The notes under the pieces: model-generated | What the model was told of the DNA's origin: nothing | Seen by the model: only the letters and a program-made list of their open reading frames with translations | Databases searched by the model: none | Assembly: GCF_030268225.1 (NCBI RefSeq) | Contig: NZ_BSQG01000001.1 | Span: 186,001-250,000 of the forward strand | Length of the DNA: 64,000 nucleotides | Direction of reading: 5' to 3' | DNA from: Nocardiopsis ansamitocini | GTDB taxonomy: Bacteria > Actinomycetota > Actinomycetes > Streptosporangiales > Streptosporangiaceae | Shown here: in pieces, positions 51,089-60,235 of the stretch | How positions within the stretch are numbered: the first letter of the stretch is position 1 | Layout: the number at the start of each line of letters is the position of its first letter | Program-made: the position numbers and the translations under genes

Positions 51089-51889
51089 GTCGCCCTCTTC
51101 TTCCGCCGCTCGTGGAGTGCTCGCGGCATCGTCGGATTCGGCGACCGGCAGGAACGGGAGGCGAACGGGACGGGTGACACATATTCCCGATTGGAGGCGT
51201 GACGAGGAGCCGGCCACAGATACGGAAAGGAATGAGAAGACCGCCACCCGAATGATCATTGATGCAACCAAGATCACATGGAAGCGCTCCCACGAGACCA
51301 TAATCGTTACATTCACGGACAACTGTCAACCATTCACGCAGCCCTATTTTTCAATCATGTAAACTTTGCCAATTAGTATAATTTGTCTGCTTTTTCGCTA
51401 TTGTGCCACTCGGGGGGCGATCGCGGGCAAGCCCTCCCGAGCACAGCCGCCAAGGCCGCCGGAGCACGCCGGCCACATCGGCTCCCGAACTGCGGAAATC
51501 CTTACCGGACTCCCCTGCCCAGGCACAAGGCGGGACCGCCCTCCGGCCCGACGGCTGCGCCAACCGCGCCTTTCACCCGGCCGCCTTCTCTTTGCATTGT
51601 TCGCCGGGAAGACGATCGAAATAAACCGAAGGCGGGTCCCGCGACTTCACAACCGACCGCAACGACTGCCGAATCGGGGATTCCATCAACGAATCGTTCA
51701 ATCGCGTCCCCCGGGCTTCACTCAAGGGTGGTACCGGTTTTCCTATGCGATTCCCTCCTGGGAAAAACGCCGCCTGGAAGGCAGCCGCCCGCACGGGGAG
51801 CCTTGGAGACGAGAAGCAGCGGGGACAGTGGGACTCTCCACTCCCCGGGGGGAGACGCCCCCTGCTCCCAGGACCCGAGGAAGGCGATC
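51089..51889. other. Long AT-rich divergent region
   Basis: These 801 bases have no recognised gene. The stretch 51230-51410 is much poorer in GC than its surroundings and holds the minus-strand promoter (51300-51329) plus an exact TATAAT (51377-51382), which lacks a good -35. The 500 bases before the aldehyde dehydrogenase contain a hairpin AGTGG/CCACT near 51810-51830, but no riboswitch class I could identify. Confidence 0.5.
51300..51329 (-). promoter_or_regulatory. Consensus sigma-70 promoter of the RmlD-fusion-cupin operon
   Basis: On the minus strand TTGACA (51329-51324), an 18-bp spacer, and GATTAT (51305-51300). It is one of the best consensus promoters in the window, in an AT-rich patch. 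Confidence 0.65.
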
Positions 51890-53311
51890 ATGCGAGAAAA
51901 CACCACCCTGTACATCGACGGAACCTGGACCGAGCCCGTGGAGGGATCCGTCCTGGAACTGACCCACCCGGCGGACGGGAACGTCACCGGGCGGGTGGCC
52001 CTGGCCGGCGCGGCGGACGTGGACCGAGCGGTCACCGCCGCCGCACGCGCCTTCACCACCTACTCCCGCACCTCTCCCGCCGAACGGATCGCACTGTTGG
52101 AGCGGGTCCTGAGCGAGTTCGACCGGCGGACGGAGGACCTGGCGCAGGCCGTCACCGAGGAGATGGGAGCACCGCTGTCGTTGGCCCGGGGCGCGCACGT
52201 ACCGTCAGGACGCATGCAGATCGTCACCGCGATCGAGGTGTTGAAGGAGTACGTGTTCGAGGAGTCGCGCAACGGAACCGCGATCCGGCACGAGCCGGCT
52301 GGAGTCGCCGGGCTGATCACACCGTGGAACTTCCCGGTGCTCCAGGTCGCGGGCAAGACCGCGTCCGCGCTCGCCGCAGGGTGCCCGGTAGTGCTCAAAC
52401 CCTCCGAGCTCACCCCGTACTCGGCCGCCGTCTTCGCCGAGATCATGGACGCGGCCGACGTTCCGGCGGGGGTCTTCAACCTGGTGTACGGGGACGGCGC
52501 GACCGCGGGCACCGCACTGAGCTCGCATCCCGGGGTCGACGTCGTTTCCTTCACCGGTTCCCTGGCCTCGGCGGCGAAGGTCAGCGTCGCCGCTGCGCCC
52601 ACCATGAAGCGCGTCCACACCGAATTGGGCGGCAAGTCACCGCACGTCCTGCTGCCAGACGCCGACTTCGCCATCGCCGTGGCCACGGTTCACCAGTGGA
52701 TGATGGCGATGACGGGACAGTTGTGCAGCGCACCCACCCGAACACTCGTTCCGCGGGCACGCCTGGAGGAGTTCCTGTCGGTACTGGTGCCTTCTCTTGA
52801 GGCCCTGCGAGTGGGAGATCCGCGTTCCACGGAGACGAGCATGGGTCCGCTCGTCTCCGAGAAGCAGTGGCAGATCGTACAGGGCTACATCCGCGAAGGA
52901 ATGGCTGCCGGGGCCCGGCTGGTCACCGGCGGCCCCGGAAAGCCGGAGGGCCTGGAGTCGGGCCACTTCGTCCGGCCCACGGTGTTCGCCGACGTCGACA
53001 ACACCATGGTGATCGCCCGGGAGGAGATCTTCGGCCCTGTCATGTCGGTCATCGCCTACGACACCGTGGACGAGGCCGTCGCCATCGCCAACGACACTCC
53101 GTACGGACTGGCCGCCTATGTCGTCGGCGCCGACCTCGACCGGGCGAAAGCCGTCGCGGCACGCGTGCGGGCGGGGGCAGTCCTCGTCAACGACGCCGAG
53201 CTCGACTGGACCGCTCCCTGGGGCGGCTACAAACAGTCCGGCAACGGGCGGGAGTTCGGGGTGGACGGCATGAGCGGTTTCCTGGAGACCAAGGTCGTTC
53301 ACGGCGGCTGA
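51890..53311 (+). CDS. Aldehyde dehydrogenase (NAD(P)-dependent)
   Basis: A 473-aa ALDH-superfamily enzyme that oxidises an aldehyde to the acid. ITPWNFPV and KPSELTP form the cofactor site, catalytic E245 lies in TELGGKSP and the nucleophile C279 in TGQLCSAPTR, and EEIFGPV and the terminal WGGYKQSGNGREFG are intact. The usual length is about 480. The ATG at 51890 follows GAGGAAGG. The specific substrate is unclear. A 10-bp perfect hairpin (53333-53342 / 53353-53362) lies just after the stop. Confidence 0.93.
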   Translation: MRENTTLYIDGTWTEPVEGSVLELTHPADGNVTGRVALAGAADVDRAVTAAARAFTTYSRTSPAERIALLERVLSEFDRRTEDLAQAVTEEMGAPLSLARGAHVPSGRMQIVTAIEVLKEYVFEESRNGTAIRHEPAGVAGLITPWNFPVLQVAGKTASALAAGCPVVLKPSELTPYSAAVFAEIMDAADVPAGVFNLVYGDGATAGTALSSHPGVDVVSFTGSLASAAKVSVAAAPTMKRVHTELGGKSPHVLLPDADFAIAVATVHQWMMAMTGQLCSAPTRTLVPRARLEEFLSVLVPSLEALRVGDPRSTETSMGPLVSEKQWQIVQGYIREGMAAGARLVTGGPGKPEGLESGHFVRPTVFADVDNTMVIAREEIFGPVMSVIAYDTVDEAVAIANDTPYGLAAYVVGADLDRAKAVAARVRAGAVLVNDAELDWTAPWGGYKQSGNGREFGVDGMSGFLETKVVHGG

Positions 53312-53332
53312 CCACCGGCGAAATCCGAGCCT

Positions 53333-53362
53333 GGGGACGGCTTTCCCTGGATAGCCGTCCCC
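53333..53362 (+). terminator. Stem-loop after the aldehyde dehydrogenase gene
   Basis: GGGGACGGCT pairs with AGCCGTCCCC across a 10-nt loop, 21 bp after the stop. No T run, so it is a GC-only terminator type common in actinomycetes. Confidence 0.55.
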
Positions 53363-53445
53363 GGGTTCGGTCACCATAGAGGAACAGGTGGGGTACGAAC
53401 GGCAGTGTCCGGGCCGTGCAGTCGAGGACGAAGGGACGTTCCCCT

Positions 53446-54384
53446 ATGACGGAGCTGGGCGATTACCTGCGGACGTGCCGCGGCCGGGTGGACCCCGATC
53501 AGGTCGGGATGCCGACTTCCGGCCGCCGCCGGGTGCCCGGGCTCCGGCGTGAGGAACTGGCGGCGCTGGCGGGCGTCAGCGTGGACTACATCGTCCGGCT
53601 CGAACAAGGGCGGGTCGGGTCCGCCTCCACCGAGGTGTTGACGGCGCTCGCGCGGGCCCTGGAACTGCGGCCCGACGAACAGGAGTATCTTCTGCGCTGC
53701 GCGGCGGACTCCGGCCCGGACCGCAGGCGGTCGCGCTCCGGGTCCTCCGGCGATCCGTCGGTCGCGGGCGGGGAGGCCGGTACGCGGAGGCAGCGTGTGT
53801 CCTCCGCGACCCGGATGCTGCTGGACAGTATGACGGGGGTGGCCGCGTTGGTGGTGGGGCGGCGGATGGACATCCTCGCCTGGAACGACCTCGCCGGCGC
53901 GCTGCTGACCGATTTCGGCCGGGTACCGATCGAACAACGCAACCACATCAGGCTCGCCTTCCTCGATCCTGACGTCCGAAGTCGTTACCTGGACTGGGAG
54001 AAGGTCGGCCAGGAATGCGTCGCGTACCTGCGGATGGACGCGGTCGACTACCCGGACGACCCCGCTCTGGCACGCCTGGTCGGCGAACTGTCCGTCAAGG
54101 ACGCCGATTTTCGCCGTTGGTGGTCCGAGTACCGTGTGCGCGCCCAGCGGTACGGGCGCAAGCGGTTCTCCCACCCGACCGCGGGCGAGATGGTGCTGGA
54201 CTTCCAGGTGTTGGACGTGCGCGGCTCAAAGAACCAGTCCCTGGTCGTCTACACCGCCGAACCCGGTTCCCGTTCGGCGGAGGCCCTCGCCTTCTTGTCT
54301 GGCTGGGCCGGCACGGGGGCGTCCGCCGCTGCGGGGGCCGGGCGTCCGGCCGACCGTTCCCCGCGGGCAGGCGACGGGTCGTGA
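53446..54384 (+). CDS. XRE-family regulator with MmyB-like ligand domain
   Basis: A 312-aa regulator. The N-terminal HTH contains [29 protein letters not shown], the hallmark of the MmyB/PF17765 group. The C-terminal PAS-like ligand domain runs from about 135 ([51 protein letters not shown]). A disordered Arg/Ser/Gly linker joins them. Such regulators often control neighbouring oxidoreductases; the aldehyde dehydrogenase directly upstream is the obvious candidate. The ATG at 53446 follows AAGGGA. Confidence 0.9.
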   Translation: MTELGDYLRTCRGRVDPDQVGMPTSGRRRVPGLRREELAALAGVSVDYIVRLEQGRVGSASTEVLTALARALELRPDEQEYLLRCAADSGPDRRRSRSGSSGDPSVAGGEAGTRRQRVSSATRMLLDSMTGVAALVVGRRMDILAWNDLAGALLTDFGRVPIEQRNHIRLAFLDPDVRSRYLDWEKVGQECVAYLRMDAVDYPDDPALARLVGELSVKDADFRRWWSEYRVRAQRYGRKRFSHPTAGEMVLDFQVLDVRGSKNQSLVVYTAEPGSRSAEALAFLSGWAGTGASAAAGAGRPADRSPRAGDGS

Positions 54385-54406
54385 CGGCCGGGGCCGGAGT
54401 CAGCCC

Positions 54407-55129
54407 TTACCGGTCCGCGGGCAGGCGGCGGGTGGCCCGGACGAGGACGTCGTGGATCGTGGTCGCGTGGCCGTCGTGACCGGTCATGGCCCGGTGTGAC
54501 TCCTGGGCGGTCACGACCTCCCACTGGGCGGGGTCGAGGCGGGCGGTGATGGCGGCAGCGGTCGCCGAGGCCGAGGCGGGCGGCCCGTCAGGGTCATGCC
54601 CGTGTCCATGCCCGTGTCCGTCCGCGGTGGCGTCGTGGTGGAGGTGGCCGACGATGAGGAGGGTGCCTGCGGGGGCCACCCACGAGGCGATGCGGTCGTA
54701 GAACTCCAGCTGCGGCATCGCGGGGTGTGCGTAGTGGGTGGTGACCAGGTCGTAGCGGGTGCCCGGCTCCCAGGTGGACAGGTCCGTCCGGACCCATCGG
54801 ACCCGTTCGGCGACTTCGGCGTCTGCGGCGCGCTCGGCGGCGCGGTCGAGTGCAGCCGGAGCGATGTCGGCCCCGGTGACCTGCCAGCCACGCGTGGCGA
54901 GCCAAATCGCCTCGGCTCCGGCACCGCAGCCCGCGTCGAGGGCCGTCCCGGGTACCAGGTCGCCGACCTCCTGGACGAGGTGCGGGTTGGGCCGACCGGT
55001 TCCCATGGACTGGGCGCGGTCGCCCTGCCAGATCTGGTCCCAGTACTCGTTGTCGAACGTGTGCTCCACCTGGTGGTGTCCGTCATCGGCGACGACCACG
55101 TCGCGGGTTGTTCCTGTCAGCTCTGCCAT
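54407..55129 (-). CDS. Class I SAM-dependent methyltransferase
   Basis: A 240-aa protein. After an N-terminal YWDQIWQGDRAQ helix, motif I is ALDAGCGAGAEAIWLA, motif II GADIAPAALDRA, and later WVRTDLSTWEPGTRYDLV and AGTLLIVGHLHHD. The insertion DGHGHGHGHDPDG (about 179-191) is a His/Asp-rich, possibly metal-binding, loop absent from typical members. The acceptor may be a thiol or metalloid (TehB/thiopurine-like) but this is inferred. ATG 55129 directly precedes the conserved part. Divergent from an XRE-cupin regulator. Confidence 0.82.
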   Translation of the reverse strand: MAELTGTTRDVVVADDGHHQVEHTFDNEYWDQIWQGDRAQSMGTGRPNPHLVQEVGDLVPGTALDAGCGAGAEAIWLATRGWQVTGADIAPAALDRAAERAADAEVAERVRWVRTDLSTWEPGTRYDLVTTHYAHPAMPQLEFYDRIASWVAPAGTLLIVGHLHHDATADGHGHGHGHDPDGPPASASATAAAITARLDPAQWEVVTAQESHRAMTGHDGHATTIHDVLVRATRRLPADR

Positions 55130-55213
55130 GTCTGCCCTCTCGACGATGCGCGGCTGCCGATTCGACACCCGCTCTCCGAGAATGGCCACCGGTCGACAAA
55201 ATTGCAAACACTG

Positions 55214-55227
55214 TTGCCGAATGGCAA
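55214..55227. promoter_or_regulatory. Inverted-repeat operator and promoter between methyltransferase and XRE-cupin genes
   Basis: TTGCC-N4-GGCAA (55214-55227) lies just before the XRE-cupin start. It overlaps CAAAAT (55224-55229), a -10-like hexamer ending 7 nt before the ATG, with TTGCAA (55202-55207) as a -35. Binding here would block a leaderless promoter, suggesting autorepression. Confidence 0.5.
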
Positions 55228-55236
55228 AATCGACGG

Positions 55237-55833
55237 ATGGACCACTCGACGGACCGCACGCTCGACGCCGTGGGGCCACGGTTGAAACAGCTGCGACAGC
55301 GCCGCGACATCACGTTGACCCACCTCGCCGAGGAGACCGGCATCTCGACCAGCACGCTGTCCAGGCTCGAGGCCGGTCTCCGACGCCCCACCCTGGAACA
55401 GCTGCTGCCGCTGGCACGCGTGTACGGCGTCACCCTGGACGAGCTCGTAGACGCGCCGCCGACCGGCGACCCGCGCATCAACCTGCGCCCGATTCCCACC
55501 GGCGACGGCCGGACCGTCCTGCCCTTGAGCCGCAGGCCCGGTGGCATCCAGGCCTACAAGTTCATCCTTCCCACCGGACGCGACGACGCCGAACCCGACC
55601 TCCGCACCCACGAAGGCTACGACTGGGCCTTCGTCCTCAACGGCAGACTACGACTCGTCCTCGGCGAGCACGACCTGATTCTCGAACCCGGTGAGGCCGT
55701 CGAGTTCGACACCCGAACCCCGCACTGGTTCGGCGCCACCGGCTCGGGCCCCGTGGAGTTCCTCAGCCTTGTCGGCAAACAGGGAGAACGCGCGCATGTC
55801 CGCGCCGCCTCCAGACAGCACGGATCGGCATAG
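55237..55833 (+). CDS. XRE-cupin transcriptional regulator
   Basis: A 198-aa protein. Residues 10-65 are a Cro/CI HTH (LKQLRQRRDITLTHLAEETGISTSTLSRLEAGLRRP in pieces), then a C-terminal cupin: THEGYDWAFVLNGRLRLVLGEHDLILEPGEAVEFDTRTPHWFG with a His-containing ligand site. These regulators usually repress a divergent gene and respond to a small molecule, here presumably the methyltransferase gene. ATG 55237 has no ribosome site but fits a leaderless promoter. Confidence 0.9.
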   Translation: MDHSTDRTLDAVGPRLKQLRQRRDITLTHLAEETGISTSTLSRLEAGLRRPTLEQLLPLARVYGVTLDELVDAPPTGDPRINLRPIPTGDGRTVLPLSRRPGGIQAYKFILPTGRDDAEPDLRTHEGYDWAFVLNGRLRLVLGEHDLILEPGEAVEFDTRTPHWFGATGSGPVEFLSLVGKQGERAHVRAASRQHGSA

Positions 55834-55999
55834 AGCGATTTTGTTCGGGTGAAGCGGCAGCGTTTGCCGACGAGGCCGAGAAACGCCCCTCGTCACGGCA
55901 TCGGCGTGGTCGGTGCGGAGCAGTATGCCGGGCACCGGGGCGCCTTCATCGGCTGGGGGCAGGGGCAGGGCGGGCCGCACGCCCATCGGTTCGGGTGGG

Positions 56000-56509
56000 C
56001 TACCGGGGCGTGTCCTCCCGCTCCAGGTCGAGGAGGCGCCCCTGAACCTGGAGGATCTCGTTCTCGGTGAAGACGTCGATGCCGTTGTCGCGGAGCAGCC
56101 GGGTGGTGACGCCCTCCCCCGGCGTCCTCGCACCGGTGAACGTACCGTCGTAGACCTCGTGCAGACCGCAGGAGGGGCTGCCCTCCTTGAGCACGGCGAG
56201 CCGGACCCCGTGTTTGCGGGCCGCCCGCAGAGCGGCGTGCGCTCCGGCCAGGAAGAAACGCGTGGCGTCATCCCCGTCGGGGGTGCGGATGTGCGCCTCA
56301 CCGGCAAGGACCGCCGAGGCATCGCGGCCGGGCTCGATCTCGGCGGGCGGCCGGGGCACGGGCAGCCCGCCGGCGATCTCCGGGCAGAACGCGACCAGGC
56401 GCCCTTCGGCTCGCCACCGCCCGAACACCACGTGATCGGTGGGCTTGGCCCGACCGTCATAGCGCACCGGCTGCCCCATCAGGCAGGCGCTGACCAGGAT
56501 CCGCTCCAC
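56000..56509 (-). CDS. DUF523 family protein
   Basis: A 169-aa protein. VSACLMGQPVRYDG at the N-terminus, CPEIAGGLPVPRPPAEI, and KEGSPSCGLHEVYDGTF define DUF523. Conserved Cys residues in SACL, FCPE and PSCG suggest a metal or Fe-S site; function unproven. The GTG at 56509 is preceded by GGGGGAG, while an in-frame extension to 56566 lacks homology. It lies downstream of der in the same direction but beyond a 121-bp gap, so it may be read from the same cluster. Confidence 0.88.
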   Translation of the reverse strand: MERILVSACLMGQPVRYDGRAKPTDHVVFGRWRAEGRLVAFCPEIAGGLPVPRPPAEIEPGRDASAVLAGEAHIRTPDGDDATRFFLAGAHAALRAARKHGVRLAVLKEGSPSCGLHEVYDGTFTGARTPGEGVTTRLLRDNGIDVFTENEILQVQGRLLDLEREDTPR

Positions 56510-56630
56510 CGCTCTCCCCCGCTCTCCCCCGCTTCCGAAGGGCAGAGTACCCCGCCCCTGACCCACGCAACGGGCCCCGGACCGCAGAAGCGATCCGGGG
56601 CCCGCAAGCGCGTACGGGGAAGGCGGAGTA

Positions 56631-58058
56631 CTACTTGTTCCAGTCCGGGCGCACGCTGCCCTTGGAGGCGCGGCTCTGGCCGCCCTTGCCGGCCTTCTTC
56701 TCCCGGATGCGCATGCTCACCTTCACCGGGGTGCCCTCGAAGCCGAAGTCCTCGCGCAGTCGGCGCTCGATGAACCGGCGGTAGTTCTCCTCCAGGAAAC
56801 CGGTGGTGAAGAGCACGATGTGCGGCGGACGGGAGTCGGCCTGGGTGGCGAACAGGATCTTGGGCTGCTTGCCGCCGCGCACGGGTGGCGGAGTGGCCGC
56901 GACCAGTTCCTTGACCCAACCGTTGAGACGTCCGGTGGAGATACGGGTGTCCCAGCCGGCCAGGCCCGTCTCGATGGCGGGCACGAGCTTCTCGACGTGG
57001 CGCCCGGTGGCGGCCGCGATGTTGACCCGCGGGGCCCAGCTGACCCGGCCCAGCTGCCGGTCGATCTCCTTCTCCAGGTAGTAGCGGCGGTCCTCGTCCA
57101 ACAGGTCCCACTTGTTGAACGCCAGGACGAGCGCACGACCGGCCTCGACGACCTGCTCCACCACGCGGATGTCCTGCTCTGCGAGTGGCTCGCTGACGTC
57201 GAGCAGCACGACCGCCACCTCGGCGCGCTCCAGCGCGACGTTGGTGCGCATCGTGGCGTAGTAGTCGGCGCCCTGGAGCGCACGGAAGCGCTTGCGGATA
57301 CCGGCGGTGTCGATGAACTTCCAGGTCGTGCCGCCCAGCTCCACCAACTCGTCCACCGCGTCGCGGGTGGTGCCGGCCACGGAGTCGACGACCACGCGGT
57401 CCTCGCCGGCGAGCCGGTTGAGCAGGCTGGACTTGCCGACGTTGGGCCGCCCCACCAGCGCGATGCGCCGAGGGCCGTCCTCGACCTCCTCGGCCTCCAG
57501 GGGTGCGGGCACCGGCATCGCCGCCATCATGGCGTCCAGCAGGTCACCGGTTCCGCGTCCGTGCAGGGCGCTGACCGCGAACGGCTCGCCCACACCGAGG
57601 TTCCACAGCACGAGGGCGTCGGAGTCGCCCATGGGACCGTCCACCTTGTTGGCGGCCAGCACGACGGGCTTCTTGGTGGCGCGCAGGACACGCGTGACGG
57701 CCTCGTCGGTGTCGGTGACGCCGACGGTGGCATCGACGACGAAGAGGATCACGTCGGCGGTCTCGGCGGCGTACTCGGCCTGTCGGGCGACCATGGCGGC
57801 CAGACCGCTCACGCTGGTCTCCCAGCCGCCGGTGTCGACGAGGGTGAACTCGCGCCCCTGCCAGGTGGCGTCATAGGCGACACGGTCGCGGGTCACGCCG
57901 GGGACGTCCTCCACGACCGCTTCGCGGCGGCCGATGATTCGGTTCACCAGCGACGACTTGCCGACGTTGGGTCGTCCCACGACCGCGACGACGGGTTTGA
58001 CGACGGCGTCCTCGCCGTCGGCGATCGCGTCGTCGGGCACGTCGAAAATGTCACTCAT
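56631..58058 (-). CDS. der: Ribosome-assembly GTPase Der (EngA)
   Basis: A 475-aa protein with two consecutive GTPase domains and a KH-like C-terminus. Domain 1: [18 protein letters not shown]; domain 2: [18 protein letters not shown]. The KH-like domain ends [17 protein letters not shown]. Der is required for 50S subunit maturation. The N-terminal 20 acidic residues are typical of actinobacteria. ATG 58058 follows GGGAGAG. It is the last gene of the scpA...cmk-der cluster and is set off from cmk by a hairpin. Confidence 0.96.
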   Translation of the reverse strand: MSDIFDVPDDAIADGEDAVVKPVVAVVGRPNVGKSSLVNRIIGRREAVVEDVPGVTRDRVAYDATWQGREFTLVDTGGWETSVSGLAAMVARQAEYAAETADVILFVVDATVGVTDTDEAVTRVLRATKKPVVLAANKVDGPMGDSDALVLWNLGVGEPFAVSALHGRGTGDLLDAMMAAMPVPAPLEAEEVEDGPRRIALVGRPNVGKSSLLNRLAGEDRVVVDSVAGTTRDAVDELVELGGTTWKFIDTAGIRKRFRALQGADYYATMRTNVALERAEVAVVLLDVSEPLAEQDIRVVEQVVEAGRALVLAFNKWDLLDEDRRYYLEKEIDRQLGRVSWAPRVNIAAATGRHVEKLVPAIETGLAGWDTRISTGRLNGWVKELVAATPPPVRGGKQPKILFATQADSRPPHIVLFTTGFLEENYRRFIERRLREDFGFEGTPVKVSMRIREKKAGKGGQSRASKGSVRPDWNK

Positions 58059-58154
58059 CAGGTATCTCTCCCGGTAGCAGAGTCCCCACGCGCCCAGGAT
58101 GCGTGCCGCGGGGAGTGGTGGTGCGCGCCTCCTGGAAAGGAGACGCGATGAAAC

Positions 58155-58184
58155 CCGGTTCCCACCGCTCGGGGCGGGAACCGG
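58155..58184 (-). terminator. Stem-loop between cmk and der
   Basis: CCGGTTCCC and GGGAACCGG (58155-58163 / 58176-58184) form a 9-bp perfect stem 5 bp after the cmk stop, followed on the minus strand by TTT. It may partly uncouple der from the upstream genes. Confidence 0.55.
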
Positions 58185-58189
58185 TGCGC

Positions 58190-58891
58190 TCAGAGGCCGC
58201 GCGTCTGGGCCTCGTCGGCAAGTTTGACGACCAGTCCGACAACCTCGTCCAAGGACAGGCCCGTGGTGTCCAGTTCGGTGGCGTCTGCTGTCTGGGTCAG
58301 CGGTGACACCGCCCGGCTGGAGTCGAGCTTGTCGCGGCGGGCCAGCGCCGCCTGGGTCGCCGCGACATCGCTCGAATGGACTTCTTTGCTGCGCCGCTGC
58401 GCACGCGCTTCGGCGCTGGCGGTCAGGAACAGCTTCACCGGGGCGTCGGGTGCGACCACCGTGGTGATATCGCGGCCCTCGACGACGATGCCGCCGACGG
58501 CCGCGCACTCCTCGGCGATGATCTCGCGCTGACGCGCCACGAGCCGCTCGCGCACCTCGGGGACGGCGCTGACCGCGCTGACGTTTCCAGTGACCTCATC
58601 GGTCCTGATCGCCTGGGCCACGTCCGTGCCATCCACCTGGACGGTGGGGGCGGAGGGATCGGTGCCCATCGTGATGACCGGCCGCGACGCCGCCTGCGCG
58701 ACGGCTGCCGCGTCGGTGACATCGATCTGGTTGGAGACCATCCACCAGGTGATGGCTCGGTACATCGCCCCGGTATCGAGGTAGCGCCAGTCGCGGGCCT
58801 TCGCCACGCCTTTGGCCGTGCTTGACTTGCCCGACCCAGAGGGACCGTCGATAGCGATGACGATTCCTTCGGCGCGACCTTGCCCGCTCAA
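58190..58891 (-). CDS. cmk: Cytidylate kinase
   Basis: A 233-aa nucleotide kinase phosphorylating CMP and dCMP. The P-loop is [14 protein letters not shown], then [13 protein letters not shown], the [14 protein letters not shown] segment with the CMP-binding Arg/Asp, and RRSKEV in the lid. The start is TTG at 58891; no ATG or GTG lies between it and the conserved first strand. It lies between tyrA and der, the usual actinobacterial order, though no plsC-like acyltransferase is interposed. Confidence 0.94.
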   Translation of the reverse strand: MSGQGRAEGIVIAIDGPSGSGKSSTAKGVAKARDWRYLDTGAMYRAITWWMVSNQIDVTDAAAVAQAASRPVITMGTDPSAPTVQVDGTDVAQAIRTDEVTGNVSAVSAVPEVRERLVARQREIIAEECAAVGGIVVEGRDITTVVAPDAPVKLFLTASAEARAQRRSKEVHSSDVAATQAALARRDKLDSSRAVSPLTQTADATELDTTGLSLDEVVGLVVKLADEAQTRGL

Positions 58892-58973
58892 CTTAGGCTC
58901 TCTTTCCGGGGTGGGGATTCCATCTCATCTCAACGGCCAAGCGTACCCGGGTCCGCGCGGGGGTCCGGACTAG

Positions 58974-59005
58974 CTGGCCACCAGGCTGTCTGGCCACCAG
59001 GCTGT
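58974..59005. repeat. 16-bp perfect tandem duplication
   Basis: CTGGCCACCAGGCTGT occurs twice in immediate succession, ending at the third base of the tyrA stop codon. It is probably a recent slippage duplication of the gene end. Confidence 0.85.
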
Positions 59006-60072
59006 TACGGGTGAACCGACCATCCGCGGTCGGCGAGGGCCTGGGCGAGGTCGGCGACGGCAAGGCGCTCCACCGAGAGCTGGGCGACACCCAGCGGCAG
59101 GCCGGGCGAGTGGTCGATCCTGACGTCTTCGATGTTGACGCCGGCGTCTGCCGCCGCGGCGAACAACCGTCCCAGGGCACCGGGTTCGTCGGGGATGACC
59201 ACGGGCAGGACCGTGTAGTCGGGCATGGCCCGGCCGCCGTGCTTGCCGGGGATGCGGTCGTGTCCGGCGACACCGCGCCGCAGGAGCTCGGTGACCGCCT
59301 CCCCTTCGTGGGCGCGCAGGGCGGTCGCGGCGGTTGCGAGGTCGAGGGCGATGGCGTCGAGGATGTCGGCCACCGGCCGGGAGTTGTGGCCGAGGATCTC
59401 CAACCACATACCGGGATCGCCCCCGGCGATGCGCGTGACGTCGCGCACGCCCTGGCCGGCCAGGGCGAGCGCGTCGGAGTCACCGCCGAGGAGGCGGGCG
59501 GCGACAGCAGCCGAGGCCACGTGGGGGGCGTGCGACACCAGGGCCACGGCCCGGTCGTGGGCCGCGGCGTCCAGGGTGACGGGGGTGGCCCCGCACAACT
59601 CGGCGAGAGCGGTGACGAGGGCGAGCGCACCCGGGTCGGTTTTGGCGGTGGGGCACAGCGCCCAGGAGCGCCCCAGGAACAGGTCGGCGCGCGCCGCGCT
59701 GGGCCCCTGCTTCTCCCGTCCCCCCATCGGATGGCCGGGGACGTAGGTGGCGAGGTCGCAGCCGAGCGCGCCCGCCTCGCTGATCATGGACGCCTTCACG
59801 CTGGCCACGTCGGTGTAGACGTGGGCCAGCCCGCGCTCCTGGGCGTCACGCAGTACCGCGGGCACCACCCGCGGCGGGGCGGCGATGACGGCCACGTCCG
59901 CGGGGCGTCCAGGATCGGTGGTCAGCGGATGCCCCGCCCCGAGTTCGCAGGCGAGTCGCAGCGTCGCCGGGTCCCGGTCCGACAGTTCGACCCGGATTCC
60001 GTGGCGGGTCAGTGCCAGCGCGATCGACGTCCCGATCAGCCCGGCCCCCACTACGACCGCGCGCTCGACCAT
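59005..60072 (-). CDS. tyrA: Prephenate dehydrogenase with ACT domain
   Basis: A 355-aa enzyme of tyrosine synthesis. The NAD-binding motif is VVVGAGLIGTSIAL, followed by YTDVASVKASMI, PGHPMGGREKQGP with the substrate-binding His, and DRAVALVSHAPHV. Residues about 275-355 form an ACT domain (VLPVVIPDEPGALGRLFAAAADAGVNIED), so feedback control is likely. The ATG at 60072 follows GGGAG. A hairpin separates it from aroH. Confidence 0.94.
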   Translation of the reverse strand: MVERAVVVGAGLIGTSIALALTRHGIRVELSDRDPATLRLACELGAGHPLTTDPGRPADVAVIAAPPRVVPAVLRDAQERGLAHVYTDVASVKASMISEAGALGCDLATYVPGHPMGGREKQGPSAARADLFLGRSWALCPTAKTDPGALALVTALAELCGATPVTLDAAAHDRAVALVSHAPHVASAAVAARLLGGDSDALALAGQGVRDVTRIAGGDPGMWLEILGHNSRPVADILDAIALDLATAATALRAHEGEAVTELLRRGVAGHDRIPGKHGGRAMPDYTVLPVVIPDEPGALGRLFAAAADAGVNIEDVRIDHSPGLPLGVAQLSVERLAVADLAQALADRGWSVHP

Positions 60073-60178
60073 GTTCGGTTCGCTCCCGTTTTTGCCGCTC
60101 AGAATGGTTGTCGTCCAGGTTAGGGCACGTGTGCGCCGGCCGCGAAGCCCCTTCGGGGCGCGTCTGGGCACGGCAACG

Positions 60179-60220
60179 CGCAGAGGGGGCGCACCGCCTG
60201 GGCGGCACACCCCCTCTGCG
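60179..60220 (-). terminator. Stem-loop between aroH and tyrA
   Basis: CGCAGAGGGGG and its exact complement (60179-60189 / 60210-60220) form an 11-bp stem just after the aroH stop, with a 20-nt loop. It is a possible attenuator or partial terminator within the cluster. Confidence 0.55.
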
Positions 60221-60235
60221 TCGACCGAAACGGCC

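Noticed and set aside
51400-51889. Riboswitch in the aldehyde dehydrogenase leader
   Set aside because: Only short hairpins are visible and none matches a known class.
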